DNA of 33,455 bases from an uncultured Bacilli bacterium (GTDB lineage Bacteria; Bacillota_I; Bacilli_A; RF39; UBA660): positions 1 to 33,455 of the forward strand of contig CAKOXC010000009.1 in NCBI GenBank assembly GCA_934129945.1, given 5' to 3'. Positions 1-8,112 of the stretch are shown piece after piece. Made by a program: the position numbers and the translations under genes. The notes under the pieces are model-generated. The model was not told the origin of the DNA, ran no database searches, and saw nothing but the letters and a program-made list of their open reading frames with translations. How positions within the stretch are numbered: position 1 is the stretch's first letter; the number at the start of each line of letters is the position of its first letter.

Positions 1-21
1 TATATAATCATTTTTGTTCAT
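1..21 (-). CDS. 5' end of a gene cut by the window edge
   Basis: Only the first seven codons are present (M-N-K-N-D-Y-I). The ATG at 19-21 is preceded by a good ribosome binding site (GGTGG, complement of 26-30) at normal spacing, and a strong promoter lies upstream at 115-142, so this is very probably a real gene start. The product cannot be identified from seven residues. Confidence 0.5.
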
Positions 22-142
22 ACTACCACCTTTACTTCTATTTTTATAAAAACCCCCTGAATTTTAGTCCCTAAGTATGGTGGCAAGCATCTTCTTTTTG
101 CTTCTCGAGACTGTATTATATAGTAATTTTTTTATATTTCAA
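22..142 (-). promoter_or_regulatory. Promoter and structured leader of the cut-off gene
   Basis: A vegetative promoter is visible: -35 TTGAAA (137-142), 16-nt spacer, -10 TATAAT (115-120). About 85 nt of leader follow before the ATG. The leader can form a small hairpin (AAGCA / TGCTT, around 85-105). It also contains TGCCACC (79-85), which is complementary, with one G-U pair, to the GGTGGTA that forms the ribosome binding site at 24-30. This could sequester the site, but I match it to no known riboswitch class. Confidence 0.5.
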
Positions 143-193
143 GGCTTTCGACAAAACTAGAAAAAACTTCTTATTTTTCGACATTTGTTGCAT

Positions 194-216
194 AAAAAAA
201 CCGCTTTTCAGCGATT
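194..216 (-). terminator. Rho-independent terminator after dut
   Basis: Reading leftwards, CGCT-GAAA-AGCG forms a GNRA-capped stem, extended by a U-G and an A-U pair, followed by seven Ts (194-200). It begins at the dut stop codon and ends the nrdD-nrdG-dut transcript. Confidence 0.85.
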
Positions 217-646
217 ATTTTGTACCAGTCGATCCAAATCCACCATCACCACGAACAGTTATAGTTAATTTATCAGTTTCTTCAAATTCTACTTTTAAAA
301 ATGGTGCTATGACAAGTTGTGCTATTCTTTCTTTTGCAGCAATCACTTGTGGCTCATTTGATTGATTATAAAGTGCAACCATAATTTCACCACGATAATC
401 TGCATCTATAACACCAACTTTATTAGCTGGAGCTAATCCTTTTTTAGAAGCAAGACCACTTCTAGCATAAATAAATCCAGCATATCCAACTGGAATTTCT
501 ATAGCTATTCCAGTTTTTATTAATTCAGTTTCCCCAGGATTTATAGTAATATCTTCATCAGTACATGCATATAAATCTGCTCCAGCAGAATATTCTGTTC
601 CATAAGTAGGAATAACAGCATTTTCATTAAGTTTTTTTATTTTCAT
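215..646 (-). CDS. dut: dUTP diphosphatase (trimeric dUTPase)
   Basis: Hydrolyses dUTP to dUMP and pyrophosphate in the cytoplasm, keeping uracil out of DNA and supplying dUMP for thymidylate synthesis. The 143-residue length fits the homotrimeric family. All five motifs are present: AGADLYA (21-27), RSGLA (62-66), GVIDADYRGEI (78-88, with the catalytic Asp), ERIAQLVI (106-113) and the Gly-rich C-terminal RGDGGFGSTG (132-141) that closes over the substrate. The ATG overlaps the nrdG stop codon (TAATG), so translation is probably coupled. Last gene of a nucleotide-metabolism operon; a terminator overlaps its end. Confidence 0.96.
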   Translation of the reverse strand: MKIKKLNENAVIPTYGTEYSAGADLYACTDEDITINPGETELIKTGIAIEIPVGYAGFIYARSGLASKKGLAPANKVGVIDADYRGEIMVALYNQSNEPQVIAAKERIAQLVIAPFLKVEFEETDKLTITVRGDGGFGSTGTK

Positions 647-1173
647 TAAACATCCTCTTTCTCTTTATATATTACTGGTGCATTTTTCTTTAAACTTTTC
701 TTTACATCGATAAGCCTTTGATTTGTAGACCCTACATAATGAGTAGCAATACTAGCTAAACTTAAAACAAATCTACCTTCACAAAGAACATCAATATTAT
801 TTAAAATATCTCTTAAATTTTCATCGTTTGGCATTTGGTCCATTAATTCTTCCCAAGTATATCCTGTATAACTCCAGATAGTTTTATTTGGATATCTTGT
901 TTTAATATTTAAAACTAAATCTCTAATAGTCTTTCTATTTTTTAAAAATAATGGATCTCCACCAGATAATGTAATACCATCGCACCAATCATTTTCAAGT
1001 TCTTTGTAGATTTCATTTATTGCATTATCATCAAAATCAACGCCATCATTTTCATTCCAAGTAAAAGCATTTTGACATGCAGGACAATGGTGAGAGCAAC
1101 CACTTACCCATAATACTACACGTAGGCCCTCACCATTTAACATATCAGCTTTAGTTATATTATGATACTTCAT
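646..1173 (-). CDS. nrdG: Anaerobic ribonucleotide reductase activating protein (radical SAM)
   Basis: Installs the glycyl radical on NrdD using S-adenosylmethionine and a 4Fe-4S cluster. The cluster ligands Cys26, Cys30 and Cys33 sit in the CxxxCxxC spacing typical of NrdG, within GCSHHCPAC. The SAM-contacting GGDP motif is at 71-74. The 175-residue length is normal for the family. The start overlaps the nrdD stop by one base (TAATG) and the stop overlaps the dut start in the same way, so nrdD-nrdG-dut is one tightly coupled operon. Cluster and radical chemistry are oxygen-sensitive, which suits an anaerobe. Confidence 0.95.
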   Translation of the reverse strand: MKYHNITKADMLNGEGLRVVLWVSGCSHHCPACQNAFTWNENDGVDFDDNAINEIYKELENDWCDGITLSGGDPLFLKNRKTIRDLVLNIKTRYPNKTIWSYTGYTWEELMDQMPNDENLRDILNNIDVLCEGRFVLSLASIATHYVGSTNQRLIDVKKSLKKNAPVIYKEKEDV

Positions 1174-3305
1174 TACATTGATTTCCTTTCTGCAATTTCA
1201 GCCATTTTTGCTTTATTTAAACGAGTATCTCCATGAACTCTTGAATAAGACAAATATCCATTCATTCTATCAATTTTTGTTAAATCATCACTACCACACT
1301 GTGGACATGTATCCATATCAAGTTCTTCATGGCCACAGTTATTACAATATGCAAGTGATAAATTTACTCCTTCATAGAATCCTTTTTCCATAGCCCTTTC
1401 AATCATTGTAATCATTGCTTCTTTATTATAGTTTAAATTATATCTTACGTATTGGATTCTACCACCCTTACATAGTTCCCAAAATCTTCCTTCAAGATCT
1501 TGTTTTTGGATTCCATTAATATTTTCCCAAACACCACAGTGGAAACTATTAGAAACATATTCACGTTCACTAACACCTTTTACAATACCATATTTTTTTC
1601 TAAATTGTTGAATTTGTAAACCACATAAGTTTTCAGCAGGCGTTCCATAAATGGCATATAATTTATGATCTTCTTTTTTAAATTCATTAATTTTATCATT
1701 AATATATTTTAAAACTTCTAAGGCAAAATTACCATCCTCTACCAAAGATTTACCATTATACAATTCTTGTAATTCTTGCAATGCTGTAATCCCAAATGAT
1801 AATGTTGCAGGTTCAAGTAATGGTTCAATATAATCAGTAGGTTTTAAATTACCTTTGTAAAATCCTCCTTCACAATAAGCAAGTGGATTTGTACTAGCTT
1901 TCTTTTTAGCTAAATAATTGTATGTTCTAATATGAATTTTTCTAATCATTTCTAAGTAATAATCTAATACTTCATAAAAATCTTTTTGTTCTTCACGAGC
2001 TTTTGCAAGAATCATTGGTAAATGTAAAGAAATAGCTCCAAGGTTAAATCTTCCAACAAAAACTGGTTTATCATTTTCATCAGCTGGTTCAAATCCGCCA
2101 CGCTCATAGTATGGACTTAAAAAAGCACGACATCCCATTGGAGAAACAATTCTTTTATATTTTTTATACATTTCTGGAACATAACCTTCACCTGATAAAG
2201 ATAAATAATCAGGATACATCGTTTTTTGACTACATTCAATAGCACTTAAGAAAACATCACGCATTTTTTTGCCTTTACCATGTACTTCTTTATCATATAA
2301 AAATACTAATTTAGGGAATAATGTTGGTTTCTTTCTTCCTTTTTTACCTTGACCTTTAGCATGAGTCTCAAGTATCGTTTTTGAAATCATTTTACCAAAT
2401 TCAGTATCATTAACTCCAAAAGTAAAAGTTACAAAAGGATAATCACCACGGGAAGATCCAACACTATTTAATTTATATTCAATACCTTGATATCCTTGTT
2501 CACATTCTCTTTTTGTCTTTTTCCAAGCAAATTTTTCTGCTTCTTCATCATTAGCTTCTGGTTTAATTTCTTTGTATTCATTAAAGTATTTTTTAAAACT
2601 TTTTTCAGCATATGGAGCAAGAATTGTATCTACTTCTGGGACTGTAAATCCTCCATATTGCATAGCAGCAGTATTTATAATGACATCTCCCATTACATCA
2701 AATGCTGTATCAAGAGTTTTTGGCTCATTATACCAAAGATTGCCCATTTCAAAGCCATCTTTCATAACATTCCCAACATCACATAAACAGCAATTCATTG
2801 TATCTCTTCTTGCACTCATATCATGAATATAAATATATCCATCTTCACAAGCTTCTACTTCACTTGGTGTTAAGAAAAACTTTTGATATAATTCTTTATT
2901 TAAATGATTATATACTAAACTTCTTTGGGTAGATACTAAAGCACTATCAGTATTTGAATTTTCTTTATCACCGATATAACTTATGGCTTGAGCTTTTTTA
3001 TAAACTTTATCCAAAATATGAACAAAATCTTTTTTATAATTTCTATACTCTCTATAGCTCTTAGCTACTTGAGGATTAACTTTTTCAAGCGCAGCTTCAA
3101 CACAATTATGAATTTCTTGAACACCAGCATCACCAGTTTGTGTATCAAGATACTCAAGAACTAATTTTACAACCTCATCCTCTGCCTCAGGAGTTAATGT
3201 TACCATTACTCTTTCAGCACTTTTTCTAATTGCAACCTTGATTTTATCAGGATCAAAGTCTTGCTTATTACCATTTCTTTTAATAATTTTCACATCTTTT
3301 ACCAT
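1173..3305 (-). CDS. nrdD: Anaerobic (class III) ribonucleoside-triphosphate reductase
   Basis: Reduces ribonucleoside triphosphates to deoxyribonucleotides by glycyl-radical chemistry, without oxygen. Of 710 residues, about 5-95 form the ATP-cone allosteric domain (starting V-K-I-I-K-R-N-G). The barrel domain follows. Near the C-terminus are a zinc site (Cys654, Cys657, Cys667, Cys670) and the glycyl-radical loop RMNGYL, with Gly683 as the predicted radical residue. The start has a GAGGT site seven bases upstream. It is the first gene of the nrdD-nrdG-dut operon and diverges from a Crp/Fnr-type regulator across an intergenic palindrome, which suggests regulation by that protein. No aerobic reductase is seen in this window. 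Confidence 0.96.
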   Translation of the reverse strand: MVKDVKIIKRNGNKQDFDPDKIKVAIRKSAERVMVTLTPEAEDEVVKLVLEYLDTQTGDAGVQEIHNCVEAALEKVNPQVAKSYREYRNYKKDFVHILDKVYKKAQAISYIGDKENSNTDSALVSTQRSLVYNHLNKELYQKFFLTPSEVEACEDGYIYIHDMSARRDTMNCCLCDVGNVMKDGFEMGNLWYNEPKTLDTAFDVMGDVIINTAAMQYGGFTVPEVDTILAPYAEKSFKKYFNEYKEIKPEANDEEAEKFAWKKTKRECEQGYQGIEYKLNSVGSSRGDYPFVTFTFGVNDTEFGKMISKTILETHAKGQGKKGRKKPTLFPKLVFLYDKEVHGKGKKMRDVFLSAIECSQKTMYPDYLSLSGEGYVPEMYKKYKRIVSPMGCRAFLSPYYERGGFEPADENDKPVFVGRFNLGAISLHLPMILAKAREEQKDFYEVLDYYLEMIRKIHIRTYNYLAKKKASTNPLAYCEGGFYKGNLKPTDYIEPLLEPATLSFGITALQELQELYNGKSLVEDGNFALEVLKYINDKINEFKKEDHKLYAIYGTPAENLCGLQIQQFRKKYGIVKGVSEREYVSNSFHCGVWENINGIQKQDLEGRFWELCKGGRIQYVRYNLNYNKEAMITMIERAMEKGFYEGVNLSLAYCNNCGHEELDMDTCPQCGSDDLTKIDRMNGYLSYSRVHGDTRLNKAKMAEIAERKSM

Positions 3306-3350
3306 CTTATTTTACCTCTTCTACTTTCTATGTTAATTAGATTTTAGCAC

Positions 3351-3406
3351 AAACTTTATCTAATGGTACTGTTGCATTTGCAACAAACAATATTTTTTGA
3401 TAAAAT
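3351..3406. promoter_or_regulatory. Divergent nrdD / regulator promoters sharing a palindromic operator
   Basis: Rightward promoter: -35 TTGCAA (3378-3383), 17-nt spacer, -10 TAAAAT (3401-3406). Leftward promoter: extended -10 TGCTAAAAT (TAAAAT at 3351-3356), with its -35 region falling at 3374-3379. The palindrome GTTGCA-TT-TGCAAC (3371-3384) covers the -35 region of both. A Crp-type regulator lies immediately to the right, so this is a natural candidate for its operator. The operator assignment is inference. Confidence 0.6.
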
Positions 3407-3438
3407 ATTTCTTAAGAAAGATTTTGAGGCTAGGAATT

Positions 3439-4089
3439 ATGGGAATTTATAAAACTAATAATTTAAGTAAAGATTTTGTCAATGATATTTCTAAATGTGT
3501 TAACGCCTATACAAATACTTACAAAAGCAATTCTAAAATCACCGAATTTGGAACTAATAATAAAGTAGTTGGAATAGTAATATCTGGAGAAGTTGATATA
3601 ATTCGTGAAGATGAAAATGGTAATCGAACTATCTTAGAAAAATTAACTAAAAATTCAATTTTTGCAGAACAATTAACTTTCTTTAACTATGAATCTAATG
3701 ATTACATATATGTTTTAAGTAAAACTGAAAGTACTATTATTTTTCTAAATTATGATTATATTATTAAAAGATGTGCTAGAAACTGTGAAAATCACAGATT
3801 GTTAGTAACTCATATTTCAGAATTATTAATATCAAGAAGTAATTTTTTATCATCAAGAATTGATATATTATCACGAAAAACTATTGAAGATAAATTACTC
3901 GCATTCTTTAAATATTTAAAGACTAATACTAAATCAAATATTGTAGTTATTCCTTTTTCCTTTTCTAGTCTTAGTGAATATTTATGTATTGATCGTTCCA
4001 ATATGATGCGTGAATTAAAAAATATGGAAAAGAAAAATATTATCAAGAGAGACAAAAATACTATAGAAATATTAAGCAATATTAATTAG
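3439..4089 (+). CDS. Crp/Fnr-family transcriptional regulator
   Basis: Predicted cytoplasmic DNA-binding regulator. The N-terminal half has a cyclic-nucleotide-binding-type beta barrel (pattern VVGIVISGEVDIIRED...NSIFAEQ). A long dimer helix follows, then a C-terminal winged helix with a helix-turn-helix (SLSEYLCIDRSNMMRELKNM, then KNIIKRD). I place the start at ATG 3439, giving 216 residues, because GAGG lies nine bases upstream and the promoter -10 is at 3401-3406. A longer frame starting at 3397 would begin upstream of the predicted transcript start. It lacks the N-terminal cysteine cluster of classical Fnr, so an iron-sulfur oxygen sensor is not supported. Ligand unknown; it resembles YeiL-type members. 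A candidate target is the nrdD promoter next door. Confidence 0.82.
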   Translation: MGIYKTNNLSKDFVNDISKCVNAYTNTYKSNSKITEFGTNNKVVGIVISGEVDIIREDENGNRTILEKLTKNSIFAEQLTFFNYESNDYIYVLSKTESTIIFLNYDYIIKRCARNCENHRLLVTHISELLISRSNFLSSRIDILSRKTIEDKLLAFFKYLKTNTKSNIVVIPFSFSSLSEYLCIDRSNMMRELKNMEKKNIIKRDKNTIEILSNIN

Positions 4090-4141
4090 AACTTTATTTT
4101 TATATCTTCATACAATATCTTAGAATATTTTGGAGGTATTT

Positions 4142-4933
4142 ATGGAATGGTTTAATAATTTAGATTATTATATTCAAGCACTTATTGCTACATTATTTAC
4201 TTATTTTATAACTATGTTAGGTGCAAGCATTGTGTTATTCATAAAAAAAGTAAATAAAAATTTTATGGATGCTATGTTAGGCTTTTCAGCTGGTTTAATG
4301 ATAGCCGCATCTTTTTTTTCACTTATAAAACCAGCAATTACGATGTCAGAATCTCTTAAATTAATTCCCTGGATAGTATTAACAATTGGATTTTTAGGTG
4401 GTGGATTGCTTCTTTTTACAGGAGATAAAATTTTTGAAAAAGTTACTAAGGATAATGAAAATAGTTCAAAAATGAAACGTTGTTTAATGATAATGGTTTC
4501 TATAACATTACATAACATTCCTGAAGGTATGGCAATTGGTGTTGCTTTTGGTTCATTAAAATATGGAATTGATGGAGCAAATCTTGCTGCTGCATGTATG
4601 TTAGCACTAGGAATTGGTATTCAAAATTTTCCTGAAGGTGCCGCTATAAGTTTACCACTTAGAAGAGATGGATTTTCTCGTAAAAAGGCTTTTTTTCTAG
4701 GCCAAATAAGTGGTATTGTTGAGCCAATTTCTGGAGTTATTGGAGCATTACTAGTTATGAAAATAAGAATATTATTACCATACTTATTAGCATTTGCTGC
4801 TGGCGCAATGATTTATGTTGTAGTCGAAGAATTAATTCCGGAAAGTCAAACTAATAAAAGAAAAGAAATAATGGCACTATTTACTTTAATCGGTTTTACT
4901 TTGATGATGGTTTTAGATCTTTCTTTAGGATAA
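4142..4933 (+). CDS. ZIP-family divalent metal (zinc) transporter
   Basis: Integral membrane protein importing Zn2+ or related divalent cations. About eight hydrophobic segments are visible, with the family metal-site motifs HNIPEGMAIG and NFPEGAAIS on consecutive helices, and a later VEELIPES. A His/Asp-rich loop between TM3 and TM4 is lacking. I place the start at ATG 4142 (263 residues) because GGAGG at 4132-4136 is correctly spaced for it; the upstream TTG at 4130 overlaps the ribosome binding site itself. It follows the Crp-type regulator by about 50 bases and may be co-transcribed. Substrate specificity (ZupT-like) is inferred from the family. Confidence 0.92.
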   Translation: MEWFNNLDYYIQALIATLFTYFITMLGASIVLFIKKVNKNFMDAMLGFSAGLMIAASFFSLIKPAITMSESLKLIPWIVLTIGFLGGGLLLFTGDKIFEKVTKDNENSSKMKRCLMIMVSITLHNIPEGMAIGVAFGSLKYGIDGANLAAACMLALGIGIQNFPEGAAISLPLRRDGFSRKKAFFLGQISGIVEPISGVIGALLVMKIRILLPYLLAFAAGAMIYVVVEELIPESQTNKRKEIMALFTLIGFTLMMVLDLSLG

Positions 4934-4970
4934 AAAAATATTTAAGTTAATTAAACTTAAATATTTTTTT
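4932..4970. terminator. Bidirectional terminator between convergent genes
   Basis: Perfect 17-bp inverted repeat (4932-4948 and 4954-4970) with a 5-nt loop, A-rich on one side and T-rich on the other, so it works in both directions. It ends the ZIP gene on the plus strand and forms the last codons and stop of the glycosyltransferase on the minus strand. Confidence 0.9.
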
Positions 4971-5978
4971 TGCTATTCTATAGCCATTTAATGAAATAAA
5001 GTTTCCTAGTTTTCCAGGAATATAAGTTAACCCAGCTAGATTTTTCTTTAATTCTTTATATAATTTTAAATCTTTATCTTTTATATATTGCCATAGTTCA
5101 TCTCTTTTAACCAATGATTTATCATCATTAATCATTAACAAATAAACATTACAAATTGTTACCATCATTGAAGTAAATTTAATTATATACTTTTTCAATT
5201 TTAAAGATATAATATTTAACTCTTTTAAATCAATACTATCAATTATTAATTTTGTAACTTTTATTTGTTGATCAATTCTTCCCATCATTACTTGTTCATT
5301 TACAGATTGATCTTCTCTGCCAATAAAATAATGGTACAAATCTAAATCCATATAATAAATAGTTTTAACATACTTTAAAGGCAAAATTGCAACTAAATTA
5401 TCTACATAAAAAGTATGTTCTGGTAAAACTAATTTACATTCTTTTAAAATATCAGTTCTATAAATAAGAGCATGCATAATTAAATATTGACTATTTTTAA
5501 AACTAGCAGTTTCTTCAAAATTAGTAATTTGTTCTTCATGAAAAATATTGCGATAATTCATAGTTTTTTTAAATCCATCATATAAATGATCATAAACATA
5601 ATTACAAACAAATAAATCAATTTCTTTATTTTCACTTTCCAATTTTTTTATTCTGGTAATTAATTTAATTAAAGCTTCTTCATCTAACCAGTCGTCACTA
5701 TCAACAACTTTAAAATATAAACCTGTAGCTTTTTTTAGTCCAGCATTCACAGCACTACCATGGCCACCATTAATTTTATGGATTGTCTTTATTATTTTAG
5801 GATATCTTTTTTTATACCCTTCCGCTATCTTCTTTGTCTTATCTATTGAACCATCATTAACTATTATTATTTCAACATCTTCTTTGCCTTTTAATAATGT
5901 ATTTATACATCTTTCCATATAGCTTTCCGAATTATAACAAGGAACTACAAAAGATATTAATTTTTTATTTTTTTTCAT
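4947..5978 (-). CDS. Family 2 glycosyltransferase
   Basis: Predicted membrane-associated inverting sugar transferase acting on a cell-surface glycan or lipid-linked acceptor. The GT-A fold is evident: FVVPCYNSE near the N-terminus, IIIVNDGSIDKT (37-48) for nucleotide binding, GGHGSAVNAGL (71-81) and the metal-binding VDSDDW with Asp93, Asp95 and Asp96. At 343 residues it is a usual size for single-domain GT2 proteins. The start has GGAGA five bases upstream and an extended -10 promoter (TGATATAAT, 5999-6007). It is transcribed alone, with a terminator on each side. Donor and acceptor cannot be told from sequence. Confidence 0.9.
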   Translation of the reverse strand: MKKNKKLISFVVPCYNSESYMERCINTLLKGKEDVEIIIVNDGSIDKTKKIAEGYKKRYPKIIKTIHKINGGHGSAVNAGLKKATGLYFKVVDSDDWLDEEALIKLITRIKKLESENKEIDLFVCNYVYDHLYDGFKKTMNYRNIFHEEQITNFEETASFKNSQYLIMHALIYRTDILKECKLVLPEHTFYVDNLVAILPLKYVKTIYYMDLDLYHYFIGREDQSVNEQVMMGRIDQQIKVTKLIIDSIDLKELNIISLKLKKYIIKFTSMMVTICNVYLLMINDDKSLVKRDELWQYIKDKDLKLYKELKKNLAGLTYIPGKLGNFISLNGYRIAKKIFKFN

Positions 5979-5998
5979 ACAGCTCTCCTATCAAAAGT

Positions 5999-6007
5999 AT
6001 TATATCA
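5999..6007 (-). promoter_or_regulatory. Extended -10 promoter of the glycosyltransferase
   Basis: TGATATAAT reads leftwards: a perfect -10 with a TGn extension about 20 bases before the ATG at 5978. No good -35 hexamer was found, which is acceptable for an extended -10 promoter. Confidence 0.55.
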
Positions 6008-6064
6008 CATATTTAAATTATTTATTTATATTTAATTTTCTTTAATGTAAATGTGATGATTCTA

Positions 6065-6096
6065 AAAAATACAAGTAGAAATTTACTTGTATTTTT
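6065..6096 (-). terminator. Terminator after the DUF4097-like gene
   Basis: Perfect 13-bp inverted repeat (6065-6077 and 6084-6096) with a 6-nt loop and an A/T-rich flank giving a T run on transcription leftwards. It lies five bases beyond the stop codon of the 6102-6812 gene. Confidence 0.85.
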
Positions 6097-6101
6097 ACAT
6101 T

Positions 6102-6812
6102 TTAAAAAGTATTTATCTTAATGTCACCAATATTAGTTTTTATTTTAAAATTATTATTACTATTACCAGTAATTGTATCTCTTTTTATTTTATTATTATT
6201 AAGTTTAACTTCACCGATATCTTTATCAAATTCAAATTTATAATCTTCTTGTTTTAATAAAAGTTCTAAATTAATATCACCTATATTAGATTTTATGGTA
6301 TTTTTACCACTAAGCATTGATTTTACAAATATATCCCCAACATCTAAATCTATATTTAAGTTAGATATTTTTTCAAAATCAATTTTAACATCACCAACAT
6401 TATTATTTATATTAATTTTTTCTAAAGATATTTCACTTGGAATATAAAAAATCAATTTACTATTATTATTTTTATTAAAATACCATTTATTAACATTATT
6501 TTGTTTAATTAAAACTTTTCCATCTTCATAAGAATATTTAATATCTTTATTATTTGTCTCTACTTTAAAATTTTTAGCTGTTTTTAAGATAATATTTGAA
6601 CTTTTTATGTCTATGTCAATTTCTCTTATTTCACTTTCATTATTAGAGATAACTATATTGTTTTTTAAAAGTTTTGAATTACTATTATTAATTAAATCAG
6701 TTTTTTCAAGAATATTGTACCCAACATTTGCAATTGTTGTCACTATGATAAAAATTAAAAATATAGCTAATGCTAAAGCACAATATTTTATTATTTTTTG
6801 CATTTCTGTCAT
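6102..6812 (-). CDS. Membrane-anchored DUF4097-like (LiaX/adhesin-type) beta-strand protein
   Basis: 236 residues. One membrane helix lies near the N-terminus (about 9-30, ALALAIFLIFIIVTTIANV), followed by an extracellular domain of repeating short strands with recurrent DVGDI / NIGDI / DIGEV motifs. This is the periodic beta pattern of DUF4097 'putative adhesin' domains, which in other Firmicutes accompany LiaF/PspC-type envelope-stress systems. The start overlaps the stop of the upstream LiaF-like gene by four bases (ATGA), so the two are translationally coupled. Function is inferred from family and partner: envelope stress sensing or surface scaffolding. No enzyme motif is present. Confidence 0.75.
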   Translation of the reverse strand: MTEMQKIIKYCALALAIFLIFIIVTTIANVGYNILEKTDLINNSNSKLLKNNIVISNNESEIREIDIDIKSSNIILKTAKNFKVETNNKDIKYSYEDGKVLIKQNNVNKWYFNKNNNSKLIFYIPSEISLEKININNNVGDVKIDFEKISNLNIDLDVGDIFVKSMLSGKNTIKSNIGDINLELLLKQEDYKFEFDKDIGEVKLNNNKIKRDTITGNSNNNFKIKTNIGDIKINTF

Positions 6813-7492
6813 TTAATTTCTACTCCACCAAAAATACAAGAAGCATTAATATAAATTGTATGTTCACCTGTATTTTCTTTATTTACTCTTTCATCAGAAA
6901 CTCCACCAAATATTGAATTAGATTTTATTTTTATTTTACAATTTTCTGGAACATGTATATCTATACCGCCGAATAATCCAGTAGCATTAATTACTACATC
7001 ACTATCTATAATAGCTTTCCTTAAGTCTAATTCAATACCCCCAAAAACGGCATTTAAAGTTGTACCTTTAAATTCTTCTTTATCAAAATTAATATTTTGA
7101 CCTGAAAAAGTTGAAGTAAATTCTTCTTTAGAATTCATTTTTTTATTTAATTTTTTAATATTTTTATTAATTTCTTTATTAAACAAATCCTTAAATATAA
7201 ATGAAAGTCCAATAACTATCAAAATAATTGGTAAAATTAATTTCCAAACTAAAGAAAAATCTATTACATCTCTACAAGAAAGAAGTAAAATTATTCCAAC
7301 TACTAAACCTATAAAACTTCCTGTTTTATCATCTTCATCAAAAAGCCCAATAAATGATGGTACAATGATAAATAATGTCCACCATCCTTTAAAAAATACG
7401 TTGATATTCCATAAGCCTAATGCTTTACCACCAAGCAGTATTCCTAATACAATTAAAACTACACCCCATAAAATATTTTTAAATGTTCTCAT
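6809..7492 (-). CDS. LiaF-like transmembrane envelope-stress protein
   Basis: 227 residues. About four short membrane segments fill the first 110 residues (a DUF5668-like N-terminus beginning ILWGVVLIVLGILLGGKALGLW). A charged linker with KKLNKKMNSKEE follows, then a C-terminal beta domain with the repeat pattern LNAVFGGIELDLRKA / ATGLFGGIDIHVP / SIFGGVSDE / SCIFGGVEIK, characteristic of the LiaF C-terminal domain. In Bacillus, LiaF restrains a LiaSR two-component system that responds to cell-wall antibiotics; no LiaSR pair is seen here, so the regulatory circuit is unknown. GGAGA is well spaced before the ATG. It is driven by copy 1 of the duplicated 46-bp promoter and co-translated with the DUF4097-like gene. 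Confidence 0.82.
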   Translation of the reverse strand: MRTFKNILWGVVLIVLGILLGGKALGLWNINVFFKGWWTLFIIVPSFIGLFDEDDKTGSFIGLVVGIILLLSCRDVIDFSLVWKLILPIILIVIGLSFIFKDLFNKEINKNIKKLNKKMNSKEEFTSTFSGQNINFDKEEFKGTTLNAVFGGIELDLRKAIIDSDVVINATGLFGGIDIHVPENCKIKIKSNSIFGGVSDERVNKENTGEHTIYINASCIFGGVEIK

Positions 7493-7507
7493 CTTTTTCT
7501 CTCCTTT

Positions 7508-7553
7508 TTTGTTTAATTATAACACACATCCTAAATTATTCAAATTTACTATT
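7508..7553 (-). promoter_or_regulatory. Duplicated 46-bp promoter, copy 1 (LiaF-like operon)
   Basis: Leftward promoter: -35 TTGAAT (7538-7543), 16-nt spacer, -10 TATAAT (7516-7521). The 46 bases match 8113-8158 at 44 positions. The identity covers the spacer and about 10 bases upstream of the -35, and stops abruptly on both sides. Confidence 0.85.
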
Positions 7554-7564
7554 ACGACCTTCTA

Positions 7565-7603
7565 TAAAAAATATTATTAATTTGTAAATTGTTAATCAAT
7601 ATT
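7565..7603 (-). terminator. Terminator after the Ig-like lipoprotein gene
   Basis: Reading leftwards, an 11-bp stem (right arm 7592-7603, left arm 7570-7580, one bulged G) is followed by a T run. It overlaps the stop codon at 7592-7594. Confidence 0.7.
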
Positions 7604-8086
7604 AAATTCTACGGCCACATTAAAAGTTTCGTATTTTCCCTTTTCATATTCATAATCAATTCCTTTAATAATTCTATAAGTACCTTTTGCTAATTTACCA
7701 TAGCCATATTTCCAATCAATATCAATCTCTCTGGTTTCTTTAGATAAAAGAACATACGCTGGTAATGTAAAAGCTAATTCAACATTTATTTTATGCCATT
7801 CATTATTTTTTTTAACTTCTATTTCATAAGGATTTCCATAGCTAAAATCTTTATCACTATTATTACTCAAAATTAAAGTAGCTCCAGTATTTGTAAGAGT
7901 TCCATCTTTAATAGACATAACTACATCATTTGTCTTTGAAATTTTAATATTAGATTTATTTCCAATATTATTTTTTCCCTTATAATCAGCACAACTTGTC
8001 ACTCCAAAAATCATAACACTACATAATAAGATGGTTAACATCGTTTTTTTTGTAATTAATTTAGATAATAATTTACATTTCTTCAT
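7592..8086 (-). CDS. Secreted lipoprotein with an immunoglobulin-like (Big_14-type) domain
   Basis: 164 residues. A long basic N-terminus, hydrophobic stretch and lipobox (FGVTSC, Cys about 32) predict lipid attachment to the outer membrane face. The mature domain (about 55-164) has the pattern of a single Ig-like fold: LTNTGATLILSNNSDKDFSYGN, YEIEVKKNNEWHKI, and a final KGTYRIIKGIDY strand before the stop. This matches the small Big_14-type domains often found in Firmicutes lipoproteins. No catalytic residues are apparent. GGAAG lies seven bases before the ATG. Transcribed alone from copy 2 of the 46-bp promoter, hence probably co-regulated with the LiaF-like operon. Confidence 0.78.
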   Translation of the reverse strand: MKKCKLLSKLITKKTMLTILLCSVMIFGVTSCADYKGKNNIGNKSNIKISKTNDVVMSIKDGTLTNTGATLILSNNSDKDFSYGNPYEIEVKKNNEWHKINVELAFTLPAYVLLSKETREIDIDWKYGYGKLAKGTYRIIKGIDYEYEKGKYETFNVAVEFNID

Positions 8087-8112
8087 TCAAATCTTCCTTT
8101 CAAAAATATTTC

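Noticed and set aside
2487..2826. Long open frames on the plus strand inside nrdD
   Set aside because: Shadow frames of a clearly conserved gene, without ribosome binding sites or recognisable products.
3397..3438. Upstream start for the Crp-type regulator
   Set aside because: The predicted -10 hexamer lies inside it and there is no ribosome binding site; ATG 3439 is better placed.
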